From contig NZ_CP071793.1 of NCBI RefSeq assembly GCF_017498545.1, positions 1,178,001-1,242,000 on the forward strand: DNA of 64,000 bases. Direction: 5' to 3'. Of this stretch, positions 53,152 to 62,186 are shown piece after piece (positions within the stretch are counted from its first letter, which is position 1; each line of letters opens with the position of its first letter). The stretch comes from Sulfidibacter corallicola. Lineage in GTDB: Bacteria; Acidobacteriota; Holophagae; Acanthopleuribacterales; Acanthopleuribacteraceae. A program made the translations under genes and the position numbers. Under the pieces are notes generated by a model that worked only from the letters and a program-made list of their open reading frames with translations, was not told the DNA's origin and made no database searches.

Positions 53152-54081
53152 CTACTTGCCTTGGCCCAAATGCATCAACGGGAGCGGGTTGGGGCTGTCG
53201 CCGTTGATGAAATAAATCTTCGCCGCGGGATCTTTCGACATTTCCTTCAGCGCCTCCATGGCTTGAAGCTGAAGGTACAGCGGATTCGAGCCGATGGCCT
53301 TGTTCAGTTTTTCGATCTCGTAGGCCCGTGCGTCGGCTAGGGTGCGGACCTGCGTGGCTTGTTCCTCGGCCGCACGGCGGCTGGCTTCCGCCTCTGCGAT
53401 CGTTTGCTGCTGCTCCGTGCGGAAGCGTTCCAGTTCGGCCTTTTGCCGTTCCACGGCCTGCTCGCGCTCTTTTTTCGCTTCGATGGCGCGGGTGATGAAC
53501 TCGGGCAGGGTGATGTCGCGAATCAGGACCGCTTCCACCTCGATACCCTTGGGTTGCAGGTAGCTCACCAGCTCCGTCAAAATCGAGGTCTGTAACCGCT
53601 GTTGGGTTTCTTCCAGGAAGAAGTCTTCGGCACGGGGGATGGATTTCCCCTGTTCACGAATCACGGATCTCAGTTTGGGAACGAGGTGGACCTGAATGGC
53701 GGCGTCGGCGGTTCCGGTTTCCTCGAGGATTTTGGGAGCCATGGTGTTGATGAGTTTATATTGAATCGAGACATCGACCGTGGTTTGAAGCTGATCTTGG
53801 GAGGGGACCATGGCCCGCTCCATGTGGGTCTTTTTCCTGGCGTCGTAAATTGTCCAGCGGTACAGCGGATTGACCAGGTGAAGGCCGGCCTCGTAGGGCT
53901 GATCTCGCACTTTCCCGAAGAGCGTGACCACGCCGACGTGGCCCGCCTCGATCGTTTTGATGCACTTGAATCCAGCAAGAATGACGATACCCACGACTGC
54001 GAGCGCCACGATGCCGCGAACGGAAATACCGTCCAAACTCGGCCCCTTTCCGCGCTGCGAGCTACCGGGTGTGTACTCCAT
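53152..54081 (-). CDS. SPFH / prohibitin-family membrane protein
   Basis: A 309-residue protein with one N-terminal membrane helix (IVALAVVGIVILAGFKC), an SPFH domain (residues about 45-215: IEAGHVGVVTLFGKV, VNPLYRWTIYDARKKTH, IRDITLPEFITRAIEAK) and a coiled coil rich in Glu/Gln/Ala (about 210-265, EQAVERQKAELERFRTEQQQ). Relatives are prohibitin, HflC/HflK and stomatin, which form rings in membranes and modulate proteases such as FtsH. The start at 54081 has GGAGG four bases upstream; the frame extends to 54120. It is monocistronic as far as visible. Confidence 0.9.
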   Translation of the reverse strand: MEYTPGSSQRGKGPSLDGISVRGIVALAVVGIVILAGFKCIKTIEAGHVGVVTLFGKVRDQPYEAGLHLVNPLYRWTIYDARKKTHMERAMVPSQDQLQTTVDVSIQYKLINTMAPKILEETGTADAAIQVHLVPKLRSVIREQGKSIPRAEDFFLEETQQRLQTSILTELVSYLQPKGIEVEAVLIRDITLPEFITRAIEAKKEREQAVERQKAELERFRTEQQQTIAEAEASRRAAEEQATQVRTLADARAYEIEKLNKAIGSNPLYLQLQAMEALKEMSKDPAAKIYFINGDSPNPLPLMHLGQGK

Positions 54082-54357
54082 GAAACCTCCTTGGCCCGCG
54101 AGGGCCACTTTGCATGCCATTGAGTTGAGATGAATAGGTGTATTCTAGCCGGGTTTCCCGTTCCGGGGACAACAACCGCTCGCCTTTTCGAGGTCGTGCC
54201 GCGAATGGGCGGTTATTTTTGGACCATTTCAAATTTCCTCCACATTTTTTGGTGAATATGAAACGCGCAAGCCTTTGGGGTCGGCGCTCGAAGAGTCGAG
54301 AGCTCGGCGGGTGCCACCCCATTTTTATGGGATTGCCCCTGGAATTCACAGTTTAGG

Positions 54358-54654
54358 TTGGTGAAAGTGGCCCGTACCGAGATCGTTCACGCGACTGATG
54401 TCGAATCCTCTCCTGGTTTGGATAAAGCCTGCATCGAGAGTCTTGAAGAGATTATTAGAAATGGTACCAAAGACAATTACTATTCGCTCTTTCTCATCTA
54501 TGGCAGGGTCATGAACGGCACTTCTCTCGAGGATGCCGTGCACCTGTTCGCGACCGACGATCTGCGGTCCCTGTATGCACGAGGCTTTCTGGAAATGGAC
54601 GGTATCAACCGCGTCTTGAATGGCGAGTCCCGGTCTTTCCCGATGCACCGGTGA
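54358..54654 (+). CDS. Small hypothetical protein
   Basis: A 98-residue acidic, helical protein with no recognised family (SLEEIIRNGTKDNYYSLFLIYGRVMNGTSLEDAVHLF). Start TTG 54358 or GTG 54361, both with a weak AGG upstream. Codon use is close to that of the neighbours and the composition is protein-like, which is why I keep it over a competing minus-strand frame (54346-54756) that looks like its shadow. Function unknown. Confidence 0.55.
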   Translation: MVKVARTEIVHATDVESSPGLDKACIESLEEIIRNGTKDNYYSLFLIYGRVMNGTSLEDAVHLFATDDLRSLYARGFLEMDGINRVLNGESRSFPMHR

Positions 54655-54759
54655 GGTTTTCATCGACCTCGTGGACGGTTGCCGCTCGGGAGCGGCGATC
54701 GCGACGTCTGCTTTTCGAAGAGGTCCGGCCCGCACCCGCGTCTTGGAAAGAGCCACCGC

Positions 54760-55674
54760 TCACCGGCGTGGTGTCCAGACCCATTTGCCTTCGCGGTCGA
54801 TGTACCCCGTCTTGTGTTCCACCTGGACCATGGCCAAACCGTTGCGAAAGGGTTCCGCCCAGTCGAAGGTCGCCGGAATGACCATTTTGCCCTTGCGGTC
54901 GATGTAGCCCCAGTGGCGTTTGACCCGAACCGCGGCCAAACCTTCCGAAAAGAGGGTGATTTTTTCTCCCACGATCGAAAAGCGGGGACTGATGACGAAC
55001 TTGCCCTTGGCATCGATGAACCCGTAACCGCCGCGTTCCTGGGCCAGCGCGAGCCCCTCGTGGAAGGGGTAGGCGTAACGGAACCTGGGTTTGATGATCC
55101 AGTTGCCGTCGCGGTCGATGTATCCCCACAGCCGGTTCTCACGAGCGGGGGCCATGTCTCCCGCGAAGGATTTGATCATCTTGAACCTGCCCTGCTGGCT
55201 TTGCCGTTCGTCGCGATCGATGAACCAGGTGTCGCGGTTCCAGACCACCACGGCCAGGCCTTCCGAGAAGGTGGTGGCGGCCTGGTAGAAGGGATTGATC
55301 ACGAAGCGGCCGTCGCGATCGATGTAGCCGTAGCGCTCGCAGATGCGAACCAGCGCGAGCCCATCCGAGAACAGATCCGCGTCGTCGAATTGAATGCGGA
55401 TGGCCAACTCGCCCTTGGCGTCGATATAGCCCCACAGGGCGCCTTCACGCACGGCGCCGAGCCCTTCCGAGAAGGGGCGGGCCTCATCGAAACGGGGCGA
55501 TAGCTCCAGCTCGCCCTGGCCGTTCATGTAGCCCCATTTACCGTCGATGACCACCGGGAAGAGCGCGGCTTCCCGATTCTCGAGCTTGCCCGTGGGCGGT
55601 GCGCCGCCCATCAATGCGGCAGAGCAGAACGCGGTCCAGAGAAGACAACCAAAACCAAAACGAGACGTCCGCAC
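54760..55674 (-). CDS. Secreted WG-repeat protein
   Basis: A 304-residue protein: signal peptide or lipoprotein-like start (RFGFGCLLWTAFCSAALMGG) and eight WG-type repeats with a recurring pattern such as WGYIDRDGNWIIKPRF, spaced about 30-40 residues with FSEGLA blocks between. The third, fourth, sixth and eighth repeats deviate (YGYIDRDG, TWFIDRDE, YGFIDAKG, TGYIDREG). WG-repeat proteins are often extracellular or periplasmic and of unknown binding function. I chose GTG 55674 because AAGGAA lies upstream and the signal peptide then sits at the N-terminus; the open frame to 55941 is rejected. Confidence 0.85.
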   Translation of the reverse strand: MRTSRFGFGCLLWTAFCSAALMGGAPPTGKLENREAALFPVVIDGKWGYMNGQGELELSPRFDEARPFSEGLGAVREGALWGYIDAKGELAIRIQFDDADLFSDGLALVRICERYGYIDRDGRFVINPFYQAATTFSEGLAVVVWNRDTWFIDRDERQSQQGRFKMIKSFAGDMAPARENRLWGYIDRDGNWIIKPRFRYAYPFHEGLALAQERGGYGFIDAKGKFVISPRFSIVGEKITLFSEGLAAVRVKRHWGYIDRKGKMVIPATFDWAEPFRNGLAMVQVEHKTGYIDREGKWVWTPRR

Positions 55675-56261
55675 ACCGAATTCCTTTGTTGGGAGATAGG
55701 TATAAGGCATGGATGCGGGAGGGTGGGATGCATCCAGGAGGGGAGAGACCGGGGCTGGGTCGATCCCGGTGGGAGGTGGGCGACCGATGCCCGGCGGGGT
55801 GGAGGGAGAGAAAAAAGATTCGCTTCTCTCATCGGCCCCAACCCACATTACTTGAAAACGGGTATGGTCTGGGTTTCGGCGAAGACTGGTGTAGATAGGT
55901 AGTTTTCGCTCTCGATTGGAGGCTGTTGGGATTTTTACCACGGATCACACCGATCGACACGAATCCGGAAACCAATCTCGGTCCCAACACTTCGGGCTCA
56001 CCCAAGACCGGCCTTTTTTCCTGCGGTGAATGTGAAAATTAAACAGTTTAATCTAAAGCTGTTATGGGAGGGCTCTAGGGTAGACTCGCCGCTCATCCTC
56101 CCAGCCCTCTGCGAACTTCCAAGAAACCATTCGGGCTTTTTTTCGGTGAGGAAGAGACTGTCTCCTCAGCCACTTCGTGCCCATCTCAGTGAACTTTGTG
56201 GACTCTGTTGTAGAAAAAACCCTGCCTTGATGGCCACTGCGCCTACGAAGGAATCCCCTCC
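55675..56261. other. Intergenic region, no gene; scattered short dispersed motifs
   Basis: These 587 bases lie between the WG-repeat gene and mqnA, both minus strand. Segments near 55935-55965 (ACCACGGATCACACCGAT) and 56186-56216 (AACTTTGTGGACTCTG) resemble degenerate short sequences found scattered through intergenic DNA in several phyla. No ORF is credible. Confidence 0.5.
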
Positions 56262-57068
56262 TCAGGTCGCGAATCGCGGTGGCGAGGGGTGCTTGATCAA
56301 TCCCGCTTCTTCCGCATAGCGATAGAAGAGTGCAAGGCTGGCCAGCTCCGGTTCTCCCAGGTCGTAATGGATGTTGGTGTGGAAATAGTCGAGGATGTCG
56401 TTTTCGGGTAAGGGCCAGCGCGCGCGAATGTCGTCCATTCGGGTGGCGATGCGCGGCATGCCGTAGGCCTTGGCGCGATTCAAGATGTCGCAGACCGCCG
56501 CTGTGTTCGCACCCCTGCGGATGGCCCAGAAGGCGAAAACGAACGGCAAACCCGTGTCGCGGTTCCACTCGCGGGCCAGATCGATGTGATCCACATCCTG
56601 GGGGAGTGCGCGGAGGGCCGCATCGCCGATGATCAGCGCGGCGTCGGCCTCCGCGAGCATGGGCTCGGCCTGGGGCGTCATCGTGATGAACTGCGGCTGA
56701 AAGCCGAATCGACGGTGGAAGAGAATGCGCAACAACGCCACCGAAGACCGGGAAAAGCGGTCGAGGGCCACGGTTTTCACGTCCGAAAGCGGTTTGCGGG
56801 TGAGGATCAGCACCGAGCGGACTTCGTGCCGGCTGGCGATGCAGATACCGGGTGCGATTCGGAGGTTGGCAATGCGCTGGTACTCGATCGAAGAGATCAG
56901 GCCGACCTCGCAGCGGCCGCTGGCCAGGTTGTCGGCGCACTGGGAAGGGTAATCGAAGGTGAGGTCGACCTGGCCTTCGAACAGGCCGTCCTTGAACGCC
57001 ATGTTGAGCGGCAACGCATTGAGGTAATCGATGATACTGAAGTGGATGAGCCCGTTGGCCAAGGTCAT
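56262..57068 (-). CDS. mqnA: MqnA, chorismate dehydratase of the futalosine menaquinone pathway
   Basis: A 268-residue periplasmic-binding-fold enzyme of the MqnA/MqnD family. IDYLNALPLNMAF matches the N-terminal signature; VDLTFDYPSQCADNLASGRCEVGLISSIEYQ and SVLILTRKPLSDVKTVALD are the hinge blocks. MqnA dehydrates chorismate to 3-enolpyruvylbenzoate, the first step of the futalosine route. The absence of a signal peptide fits a cytosolic enzyme. Starts at 57068, 48 bases after the symporter stop, so possibly co-transcribed. MqnD is a similar fold, and I separate the two only by the N-terminal block. Confidence 0.85.
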   Translation of the reverse strand: MTLANGLIHFSIIDYLNALPLNMAFKDGLFEGQVDLTFDYPSQCADNLASGRCEVGLISSIEYQRIANLRIAPGICIASRHEVRSVLILTRKPLSDVKTVALDRFSRSSVALLRILFHRRFGFQPQFITMTPQAEPMLAEADAALIIGDAALRALPQDVDHIDLAREWNRDTGLPFVFAFWAIRRGANTAAVCDILNRAKAYGMPRIATRMDDIRARWPLPENDILDYFHTNIHYDLGEPELASLALFYRYAEEAGLIKHPSPPRFAT

Positions 57069-57116
57069 GGAGCCTGCCTTTCCGCGTCGAATGGGGCGCA
57101 GGCGCCCCGCATTGGA

Positions 57117-58553
57117 TTAGCTGAAATCGCGGCCCAAAATGACCATCATGATGATGTAACCGATGGCCAGCGGCGCCAGGAAACGCAGGGAAAACAACAA
57201 GACTTGGAAGAACTTGTTGGGATTTCCGTTCTCGTCGAGCAGGTCCAGTTCCTCGGCCGAAATGCGCGAAGGCAGGATCCACCCGACAAACAGGGTGATC
57301 AGCATACCGCCCACCGGCAGGAACCAGTTACTGGCCATGTGGTCGAAGAGATTCATGAACCCGGCTTTGTTGGCGAAAAAGGTCTCGTTCAATTTGAAGA
57401 GAAATCCTTCGGTGGCTTGACCGAAAGGCTTGAGGCCGGAAAAGAAGTCCACCGCGCCGTTGGAAAGGGCGCAAAAGGTGGAAAACACGAAGATGGTGGA
57501 AGCCGCCACGCTGGTGGACTTGATCCGCGTCCACTCCAGTTTGTCGACCAGGAGGGAAACGACGACCTCGAGCAGCGAAATGGTGGAAGAAAGCGCCGCG
57601 AACCCGACCAGCACGTAGAAGATCGGCGCGAAAATTTTCCCGGCCGGCATGCCCGTGTAAAACATCTGTGGCAGGGTGACGAACAGCATGCCGGCGGTGC
57701 TCTTGCCCATCGAGTCACGAACCTGCGGGAAGGTGAACAGGATCGAGAACATGATGATGCAGGCCATGATGGCGATGAGCGTATCCAGCAGCACGATGGC
57801 GATGGACGACTTGACAATCGAATCGTGGCGTCCCATGTAGGACCCGTAGGTGATCATGGCGCCCATGCCCAGCGAGAGGGTGAAAAACGAGTGACCCAGG
57901 GCTTCCAACAGACCGTGACTGTTGATGGCGCTGGGCGTGAACAGGAACGCCAGCGCCTGGGAGGCGCCGTCGAGGGTGAAACTGTTGAGCACCAGCAGGA
58001 CCAGGATCCCCAACAGGACCGGCATCAGCACCTTGGTGGCTTTCTCGATGCCGCCCGAAATACCGCCCATGACGATGAACGCGGTGACGGTGCTGAAAAC
58101 GAAGGCCAACCCTACCTGAAGCGGACCGTTGCCCACGAATCCACCGAAATCCTGGCCACCGTCGAAACCGTTCAACGACCAATTGATGCAGTTGATGAAG
58201 GAGCTGATCGACCAGCCGGCCACGACCGCGTAAAAACTGAGAATCACCAAGCCGGCGATGACGCCCATCCAGCCGACGACCGACCACCATTTACCACCGG
58301 GCAGGCCTTTCGACATTTTCTCGAGCGCGGGAACGGGGCTGGCCTGGGCACGACGTCCGATCAGGATTTCCGCCATCATGATCGGCATACCAATCACCGC
58401 GATACACACCAGGTAGACGAGCACGAAGCCGCCGCCGTGGTTTTCCCAAGTGATATAGGGAAACTTCCACAAATTACCGAGACCGACGGCCGAGCCGGCT
58501 GCCGCCAGAATGAAACCCAGTGAACTGCTCCACTGATCGCGTTGTTTGGACAC
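57117..58553 (-). CDS. Neurotransmitter:sodium symporter family transporter
   Basis: A 478-residue LeuT-fold transporter with about eleven or twelve membrane helices. The first helix block SLGFILAAAGSAVGLGNLWKFPYI is the NSS signature including Na+-site residues, and LSLGMGAMITYGSYMG is the unwound helix 6 region. Family members take up amino acids or related compounds with Na+. Substrate is not predictable. GTG start at 58553 with GGAGG six bases upstream. Confidence 0.93.
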   Translation of the reverse strand: MSKQRDQWSSSLGFILAAAGSAVGLGNLWKFPYITWENHGGGFVLVYLVCIAVIGMPIMMAEILIGRRAQASPVPALEKMSKGLPGGKWWSVVGWMGVIAGLVILSFYAVVAGWSISSFINCINWSLNGFDGGQDFGGFVGNGPLQVGLAFVFSTVTAFIVMGGISGGIEKATKVLMPVLLGILVLLVLNSFTLDGASQALAFLFTPSAINSHGLLEALGHSFFTLSLGMGAMITYGSYMGRHDSIVKSSIAIVLLDTLIAIMACIIMFSILFTFPQVRDSMGKSTAGMLFVTLPQMFYTGMPAGKIFAPIFYVLVGFAALSSTISLLEVVVSLLVDKLEWTRIKSTSVAASTIFVFSTFCALSNGAVDFFSGLKPFGQATEGFLFKLNETFFANKAGFMNLFDHMASNWFLPVGGMLITLFVGWILPSRISAEELDLLDENGNPNKFFQVLLFSLRFLAPLAIGYIIMMVILGRDFS

Positions 58554-59269
58554 CCCTTGCCTCCTCGCTCCTCACCGGGAACGGCCCCTATTTAGTGGTC
58601 TACCGATCCAGCCCGGGTAGGGTATCTGCATGCTGTGTCGTGTCCAAACGATCCGGCTTCAAACCGCCAGGGAACAAATCCCTCCGTTTGCGGCGGTGTT
58701 TTTTTGGAACTGGCCCGTCTTCTCTGTGTAAATGTGCGGTGCGGGAGCAGGGAAACCGGAAGGATACAACACATGCAAAAACCCAAGAAATTGATGAAAT
58801 TGTCCCGGAAAAAAAGATTCAAACATAAAGAATGGTTGATCCTAACCCAGCCATGAAATCCTGTCAATTGCAAGCACTTGGTCTGGCGGCGCTTGCCTGG
58901 GATCCCGCTGGGATGAACCGACTTTTGCCGCGGTGGGGGACCCCTGGACGGGTTGGGTCCCGGGATTCGGGATGCGGGGCGAGACCGGGTGTCGGCACGG
59001 CTGGACGGCTTTGTGCGCGGGGCGGCGGCGATCGAATTGGGGCTGGGGTTTCGGATCTGGTTTATGTACCGGCTAAGCACGTGATAGTATTCGTGTTGTC
59101 GGTGTAATCCCCTGAAGACCTACAATAGCGCCAAGCCAGTCTCACCCTTTGGGGCTTGGTGTCCAATCCGGTTCCCCTTTGGGCATTCCTTAAGGTTTGC
59201 TGCCAAAGGCCGATGATAGGTTTAGCTTCCGCCTCTATACCAAAATTTTTGCTGTAAGGGTCACATCTG
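58554..59269. promoter_or_regulatory. Divergent intergenic region with possible structured leader
   Basis: These 716 bases lie between the symporter (minus) and the antiporter (plus). At 59131-59159, CCAAGCC pairs with GGCTTGG; at 59176-59209, CCTTTGG pairs with CCAAAGG around a CCTTAAGG palindrome. CCCTTTGGG occurs in both hairpins. A cis-acting RNA leader for the antiporter is possible but matches no class I can name with confidence. The rest holds no credible gene. Confidence 0.45.
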
Positions 59270-61249
59270 ATGCCTGTTACATGGATGCGTTGGAACAAGT
59301 CGAACGCCCTCCTGTCCAAAGGGATCGGCTCTACTTCGGCACGTCGCGAGGCCTGCGCTCGGCGATCGCGGCCGTCCCTTGCGCGGCTGGTCGCCGCACC
59401 ACTGGCCATGTTGGCGGCGCATCCCCTGTTTGCCGCAGGCGGTGGGGGACACGGCAATTCGGACATTGTCTTTCCCAAACCCTTATCCAGTTACCACGAC
59501 GGGAAACTGGAGAGCGTTCTGGACATCATGCTCCACCGTGCCCAGGAGGAACCGTTCAACGTCCTGGCCACGCTCGTCTTCTTTGCGGCCATTTGCCACA
59601 CCTTCATGGCCGGCCGCTTTCTGAAACTGGCGCATCACTACGAACACATTCACGAGGAACGCATCGCGGCCGGCAAAGCCAAGCCCAACACCGGCCATAT
59701 CGGGGCCGGCATTCTGCACTTCTTCGGCGAGGTCGAGGTCATTTTCGGCCTGTGGTCGGTGATTTTGCTTGGAACGGTCGCCTTCTATTACGACTGGAGC
59801 ACGGCCGTCTACTACCTGGCCCACAAGGTCAATTTCACCGAACCCATTTTCGTCGTCGTCATCATGACCCTGTCCGCCACGCGGCCGATCCTCAAGTTGG
59901 CCGAAATGCTGATGTGGCGGGTCGCCAACTTTTTCGGCGGGATGCTGGTCGCCTGGTGGCTGACCATCCTCACGGTGGGGCCCATTCTCGGTTCGTTCAT
60001 CACCGAGCCGGCCGCCATGACCATTTCCGCCCTGTTGCTTTCCCAAAAATTCTACGAGCTCAATCCCAAAGACAATTTGAAATACGCCACCATCGCGCTG
60101 CTCTTCGTCAACATTTCGGTCGGCGGGACCCTGACCCATTTCGCCGCGCCGCCGGTTCTGATGGTGGTCGGACCCTGGGAGTGGGATCTGGCGTTTATGC
60201 TCTCCAACTTCGGTTGGAAGGCCTGCATCGGCATCGTCATCGCCAACTACATCTATTACCGGATGTACAAAACGGACCTCGAAGCGCTGCAGTTGAAGTA
60301 TGCGGTCGTGCGTCTGGGCAACGAACTGCGCGTACGGCACATGCCCCGTGAAGAGCTGCTCGCCGAGTTCGAGAAGATGGAAACCATTCTCAACGACCAA
60401 CTTCGGTTCGGCGATGCACTGGACGACAAGTTCGAGGAAATCAAGGTTCGCATGCGGACCAACATCGTCCGAAAACTGGTGGGTCGCGACGTGGACCTGG
60501 ACAGCGAGGAGGCGGAACGCCTGTTCGACGACCTGTTCGACAAGGAATTCACCCATTTCAAGGAAACGCCCATGAGCGGCGTCGAGCTGTTCGAGTGGGC
60601 CTTCGAGAATCGGTTCCGGGAAATCAAGCAGGCGGAAATGCAGCGCGCCGTTCCTGGCCTGTTGCCCAAACACATGCAGCCGCCCTTCCTGGACCCGGAT
60701 TGGAATTCCCGGGAAGATTGGGTGCCCTGGTGGGTGATGGCGGTTCACGTGGCCTTCATGATCTGGACGGTGTTCAACGCCCACCACCCGGTTCTGTTCG
60801 TGGCCGGGCTCCTGTTTTTCCTGGGGTTCTCCCAAGCCACCTCCCACTACCAGAATTACCTGGATCTCAAGGGCCCCTTGTTGGTCGGTTTCTTCCTGGC
60901 CGGGTTGGTCATTCACGGCGGTGTCCAGGGCTGGTGGATCGCCCCGGTCCTGGGCAGCCTCTCCGAATTGCCCCTGATGGTGGGCGCCATCATCTTGACC
61001 TCGTTCAACGACAACGCCGCGATCACCTACCTCAGTACCCTGGTCCCGAACATGACCGACGAGCTCAAGCTGGCGGTCGTGGCGGGTGCGGTGACCGGCG
61101 GCGGGCTGACCGTGATCGCCAATGCGCCGAACCCGGCAGGCATGTCGATCCTGAAGGGGTACTTCAAAAACGGCGTATCGCCGATCGGGCTGGTACGTTA
61201 CGCGTTGATTCCGACCGTGATCATGGGGGCTTGTTTCTACCTGCTCTGA
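59270..61249 (+). CDS. Putative Na+/H+ antiporter (PF07399-type)
   Basis: A 659-residue membrane protein. The N-terminal 55 residues look like a signal or first helix (LARLVAAPLAMLAAHPLFAAGGGG). Core membrane blocks include FGEVEVIFGLWSVILLGTVAFYY, LFVNISVGGTLTHFAAPPVLMVV and LMVGAIILTSFNDNAAITYLSTL, plus GGGLTVIANAPNPAGMSIL, typical of this putative antiporter group. A cytoplasmic acidic, helical insert lies at about 340-480 (LDSEEAERLFDDLF). ATG 59270 follows AAGGG at nine bases. Substrate ion is assumed from family name only. Confidence 0.85.
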   Translation: MPVTWMRWNKSNALLSKGIGSTSARREACARRSRPSLARLVAAPLAMLAAHPLFAAGGGGHGNSDIVFPKPLSSYHDGKLESVLDIMLHRAQEEPFNVLATLVFFAAICHTFMAGRFLKLAHHYEHIHEERIAAGKAKPNTGHIGAGILHFFGEVEVIFGLWSVILLGTVAFYYDWSTAVYYLAHKVNFTEPIFVVVIMTLSATRPILKLAEMLMWRVANFFGGMLVAWWLTILTVGPILGSFITEPAAMTISALLLSQKFYELNPKDNLKYATIALLFVNISVGGTLTHFAAPPVLMVVGPWEWDLAFMLSNFGWKACIGIVIANYIYYRMYKTDLEALQLKYAVVRLGNELRVRHMPREELLAEFEKMETILNDQLRFGDALDDKFEEIKVRMRTNIVRKLVGRDVDLDSEEAERLFDDLFDKEFTHFKETPMSGVELFEWAFENRFREIKQAEMQRAVPGLLPKHMQPPFLDPDWNSREDWVPWWVMAVHVAFMIWTVFNAHHPVLFVAGLLFFLGFSQATSHYQNYLDLKGPLLVGFFLAGLVIHGGVQGWWIAPVLGSLSELPLMVGAIILTSFNDNAAITYLSTLVPNMTDELKLAVVAGAVTGGGLTVIANAPNPAGMSILKGYFKNGVSPIGLVRYALIPTVIMGACFYLL

Positions 61250-61360
61250 CCGGAGGGTTCGGCGTTGTGACGGCCGTTTATTGCTTCCTGGTTGGTTTTA
61301 TTGCCTTTACCACAGAGTCGCCGCCCAGGCCGGGGGCCCGGGTTTCAGGTGGGTAACTGA

Positions 61361-61573
61361 TCGAAGCGAATCGTTTGGGAGTTCCCGCATTCACGAAAGG
61401 GGCGTCGTGCCCGGTAGGTGCGCCCGCCCGGCGCACATTTTGAAGCCGACTGTTTTAATCGCGCCGACCCTCGAAAATATGTTGGAACTCCTCGCATGGA
61501 TATCTTCGACAAGTTCATCCGGCGGATGAACCTACCTGGCACCACGAACCTCTCCGCATTCGGGCGCTCCAAA
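61361..61573. repeat. Dispersed extragenic element, copy B1 (short form)
   Basis: A shortened copy: GGTAGGTGCG hairpin I (GTGCGCC-N5-GGCGCAC, 61418-61436), then TCGACAAG, hairpin II (GTTCATCC-GGC-GGATGAAC, 61513-61531) and CTACCTGGCACCACG. Compared with copies A and B2 about 80-120 bases between the two hairpins are missing. Confidence 0.8.
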
Positions 61574-61635
61574 CGCAGCTTGTTCCATCAGGCATTTTTA
61601 GCTTTATCTTCGAACTTTACAGAGTTTGTTACATA

Positions 61636-61990
61636 AGAGCCACGCACCAGCGGGCAAACCCGCTCGATTTCGAGAATGAAACAAGGCGAAGTGAGCTAGC
61701 ATGGTGGTCCCGGCTGCCTGAGAGGGTTGTCATGCCAGGTAGGTGCGACCGCTGGTCGCACATTCCAAAGCTCCTGCTTCTATTGGTGCTTCGCTCTTTG
61801 GCGTCTCGCATCTGCGGAGTGTGGATCGCTTCGAAGTGTCGGCCGGGCCGGCCAACCTACTGCCGCGCCGATCCTCAAAGCATGCGGGAACTATGATCAT
61901 GGATCGCTTCGACAAGTTCATCCGGCGGATGAACCTACCTGGCACGACGGATCTCTCGGCATCCGGGAACTCCGAGCGACTTTGTTTCAA
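61636..61990. repeat. Dispersed extragenic element, copy B2
   Basis: A full-length copy: GCTCGATTTCGAGA, GGTAGG with hairpin I (GTGCGACC-GCT-GGTCGCAC, 61743-61761) and ACATTCC; CTCAAAGCATGCGGGAACT; GATCATGGATCGCTTCGACA; hairpin II (GTTCATCC-GGC-GGATGAAC, 61916-61934); CTACCTGGCACGACGGATCT. It adjoins copy B1 in the gap between the antiporter and the aldehyde dehydrogenase genes. Confidence 0.85.
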
Positions 61991-62186
61991 GAGAGATCAC
62001 AGAGGGCGCGGAGGTGAGGTCTTCCCTGTGTAGATCGCCTAGCGGTTGGGGGCAACCCTTTGGGAAATCCAACAGACGAGAACCGGAGGGCGGCCTTCGC
62101 GGTGGTGATGGGCGTGGTTGATCTGAAGGCATGTCCTGACATGGCCGCGGCGACCTCGTCGACCGGCGGGAACCGCGTACCGGTAC

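Noticed and set aside
54346..54756. 136-codon minus-strand frame opposite the small plus-strand gene
   Set aside because: Composition is less protein-like than the plus frame and no start signal is evident; one of the two is a shadow and I keep the plus frame at moderate confidence.
56586..58523. 645-codon plus-strand frame opposite mqnA and the symporter
   Set aside because: Product is a His/Glu/Arg/Asp-rich low-complexity shadow; the minus strand has clear LeuT-fold and MqnA motifs.
59483..60916. 477-codon minus-strand frame opposite the antiporter
   Set aside because: A shadow of a membrane-protein gene, with no motif of its own.
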